6,541 bases of DNA, taken from Deltaproteobacteria bacterium (GTDB lineage: Bacteria; Desulfobacterota; DSM-4660; Desulfatiglandales; B25-G16). Shown here one piece after another: positions 6,348 through 6,541 of this stretch; position 1 is the stretch's first letter, and every line of letters begins with the position of its first letter. Both the position numbers and the translations under genes were made by a program. The notes beneath the pieces are model-generated. The model did not search any database. It worked only from the letters and a program-made list of their open reading frames with translations, and was not told the origin of the DNA. The stretch lies in contig JAGYMO010000273.1 in assembly GCA_018400255.1 (NCBI GenBank), forward strand, positions 1 through 6,541, read 5' to 3'.

Positions 6348-6455
6348 AACAAGGCGGTGTAGTTTTTGAGGCGACTGCGAGCTTCCGGCTCAACTCCGTC
6401 CCGGAAGGGAGAGCCTCCCGCTCGGTGAGAGCTGAAGAAAAACACACGCCTTGTT
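6348..6455. repeat. 108-base imperfect palindrome with three-way-junction fold (ERIC/MITE-like or structured RNA)
   Basis: The two ends pair over 18 bp: 6348-6356 with 6447-6455, 6358-6360 with 6444-6446, and 6362-6367 with 6438-6443, leaving only single-base bulges at 6357 and 6361. Inside, CGAGC (6378-6382) pairs with GCTCG (6420-6424). Directly abutting it are two hairpins: TTCCGG (6383-6388) with CCGGAA (6401-6406) around a 12-base loop, and GGGAG (6407-6411) with CTCCC (6415-6419) around a 3-base loop. The junction has no unpaired base. The core is GC-rich against AT-rich flanks. No open frame spans it. On the minus strand it is followed by TTTTTTC, so it could also stop transcription that way. 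Size and symmetry recall ERIC-type intergenic palindromes. No transposase is adjacent and no target duplication is evident. Confidence 0.6.
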
Positions 6456-6482
6456 ACAGCAGTGAAATATGAGCAGGCAGTT

Positions 6483-6522
6483 ATCGGGGACCAGTCCCGC
6501 CTTCGGCGGGATCAGGGACCAG
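6483..6522. repeat. Hairpin bracketed by 12-base direct repeats
   Basis: ATCGGGGACCAG (6483-6494) and ATCAGGGACCAG (6511-6522) match at 11 of 12 positions. Between them TCCCGCC (6495-6501) pairs with GGCGGGA (6505-6511) around TTC, a 7-bp stem that overlaps the second repeat by one base. ATGAGCA also occurs on both sides (6469-6475 and 6525-6531). The arrangement resembles a REP-type or small transposable palindrome. No T-tract follows in either direction, which argues against a simple terminator. Confidence 0.55.
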
Positions 6523-6541
6523 AAATGAGCAATCAATTTAG

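Larger units (their letters stand above)
5798..6541. other. Long non-coding region upstream of the lipoprotein gene
   Basis: These 744 bases hold no convincing gene. Open frames are short, unlike any family I know, and lack ribosome binding sites. Its contents, from the lipoprotein side, are an inverted repeat in the lipoprotein leader (5809-5829), paired boxes at 5908-5918 and 5964-5974, an AT-rich stretch of unknown nature (about 5980-6340) with the 11-base direct repeat CTCTATAAAAT at 6205-6215 and 6264-6274, then two structured elements (6348-6455 and 6483-6522). The middle part could be a decayed gene, but no identifiable protein remnant appears in any frame I translated. The lipoprotein promoter should lie near 5800-5900. 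TTGAAA on the minus strand near 5853 is the best -35, without a good -10 at proper spacing. Confidence 0.55.

Noticed and set aside
6344..6459. Integron attC site
   Set aside because: The long palindrome ends in AAC and GTT like an attC, but the flanking heptamers are AAAAAAC and GTTACAG. These do not fit RYYYAAC and GTTRRRY, and no cassette or integrase is present.
6484..6522. tRNA or tRNA fragment
   Set aside because: There is a GC hairpin, but no cloverleaf, T-loop GTTCRA motif or acceptor pairing.

Overview
The window suggests an anaerobic, probably marine Gram-negative bacterium of the Desulfobacterota (former Deltaproteobacteria, Desulfobacteraceae-like). This is an inference. It rests on moderate GC, Gram-negative envelope proteins (a lipoprotein hydrolase and a signal-peptide protein with a secretin-type domain) and a short-chain fatty acid type transporter beside a threonine/glycine catabolic pair. 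No marker gene fixes the taxonomy.

Layout. Positions 149-850 (+) encode an exported protein with an STN/secretin-N-like domain and a long acidic tail. It starts after an extended -10 promoter and ends at a strong GC hairpin (855-874) shared with the convergent genes. All other genes are on the minus strand, in transcription order: a lipid-anchored SPOR-NlpC/P60 peptidoglycan hydrolase (5797-5000) with its own terminator; an SDR-type L-threonine 3-dehydrogenase (4851-3898); a PLP-dependent 2-amino-3-ketobutyrate CoA ligase-like enzyme (3886-2660), 11 bases behind tdh; and, after a 321-base gap holding a good promoter candidate, an AtoE-family transporter (2338-944).

The two central genes form a complete route. 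TDH would oxidise threonine to 2-amino-3-oxobutyrate with NAD+, and the Kbl-like enzyme would cleave this unstable product with CoA to glycine and acetyl-CoA. The 11-base spacing with a shared Shine-Dalgarno region points to coupled translation. AtoE may move a short-chain acid connected to the same carbon flow, but its own promoter makes strict co-transcription uncertain. The envelope genes on either side have no evident link to threonine metabolism.

The last about 740 bases (5798-6541) hold no convincing gene. They contain the most unusual structure in the window: a roughly 108-base imperfect palindrome (6348-6455) that folds as an 18-bp bulged stem capped by a perfectly abutting three-way junction. 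It is followed by a short hairpin bracketed by near-identical 12-base direct repeats (6483-6522). This looks like an ERIC/MITE-like or REP-like repeat, or a structured RNA. I see no tRNA, rRNA, CRISPR array, phage gene or intact transposase. The window is mostly ordinary chromosomal metabolism and envelope genes, and I cannot support a claim of a new multi-gene system.
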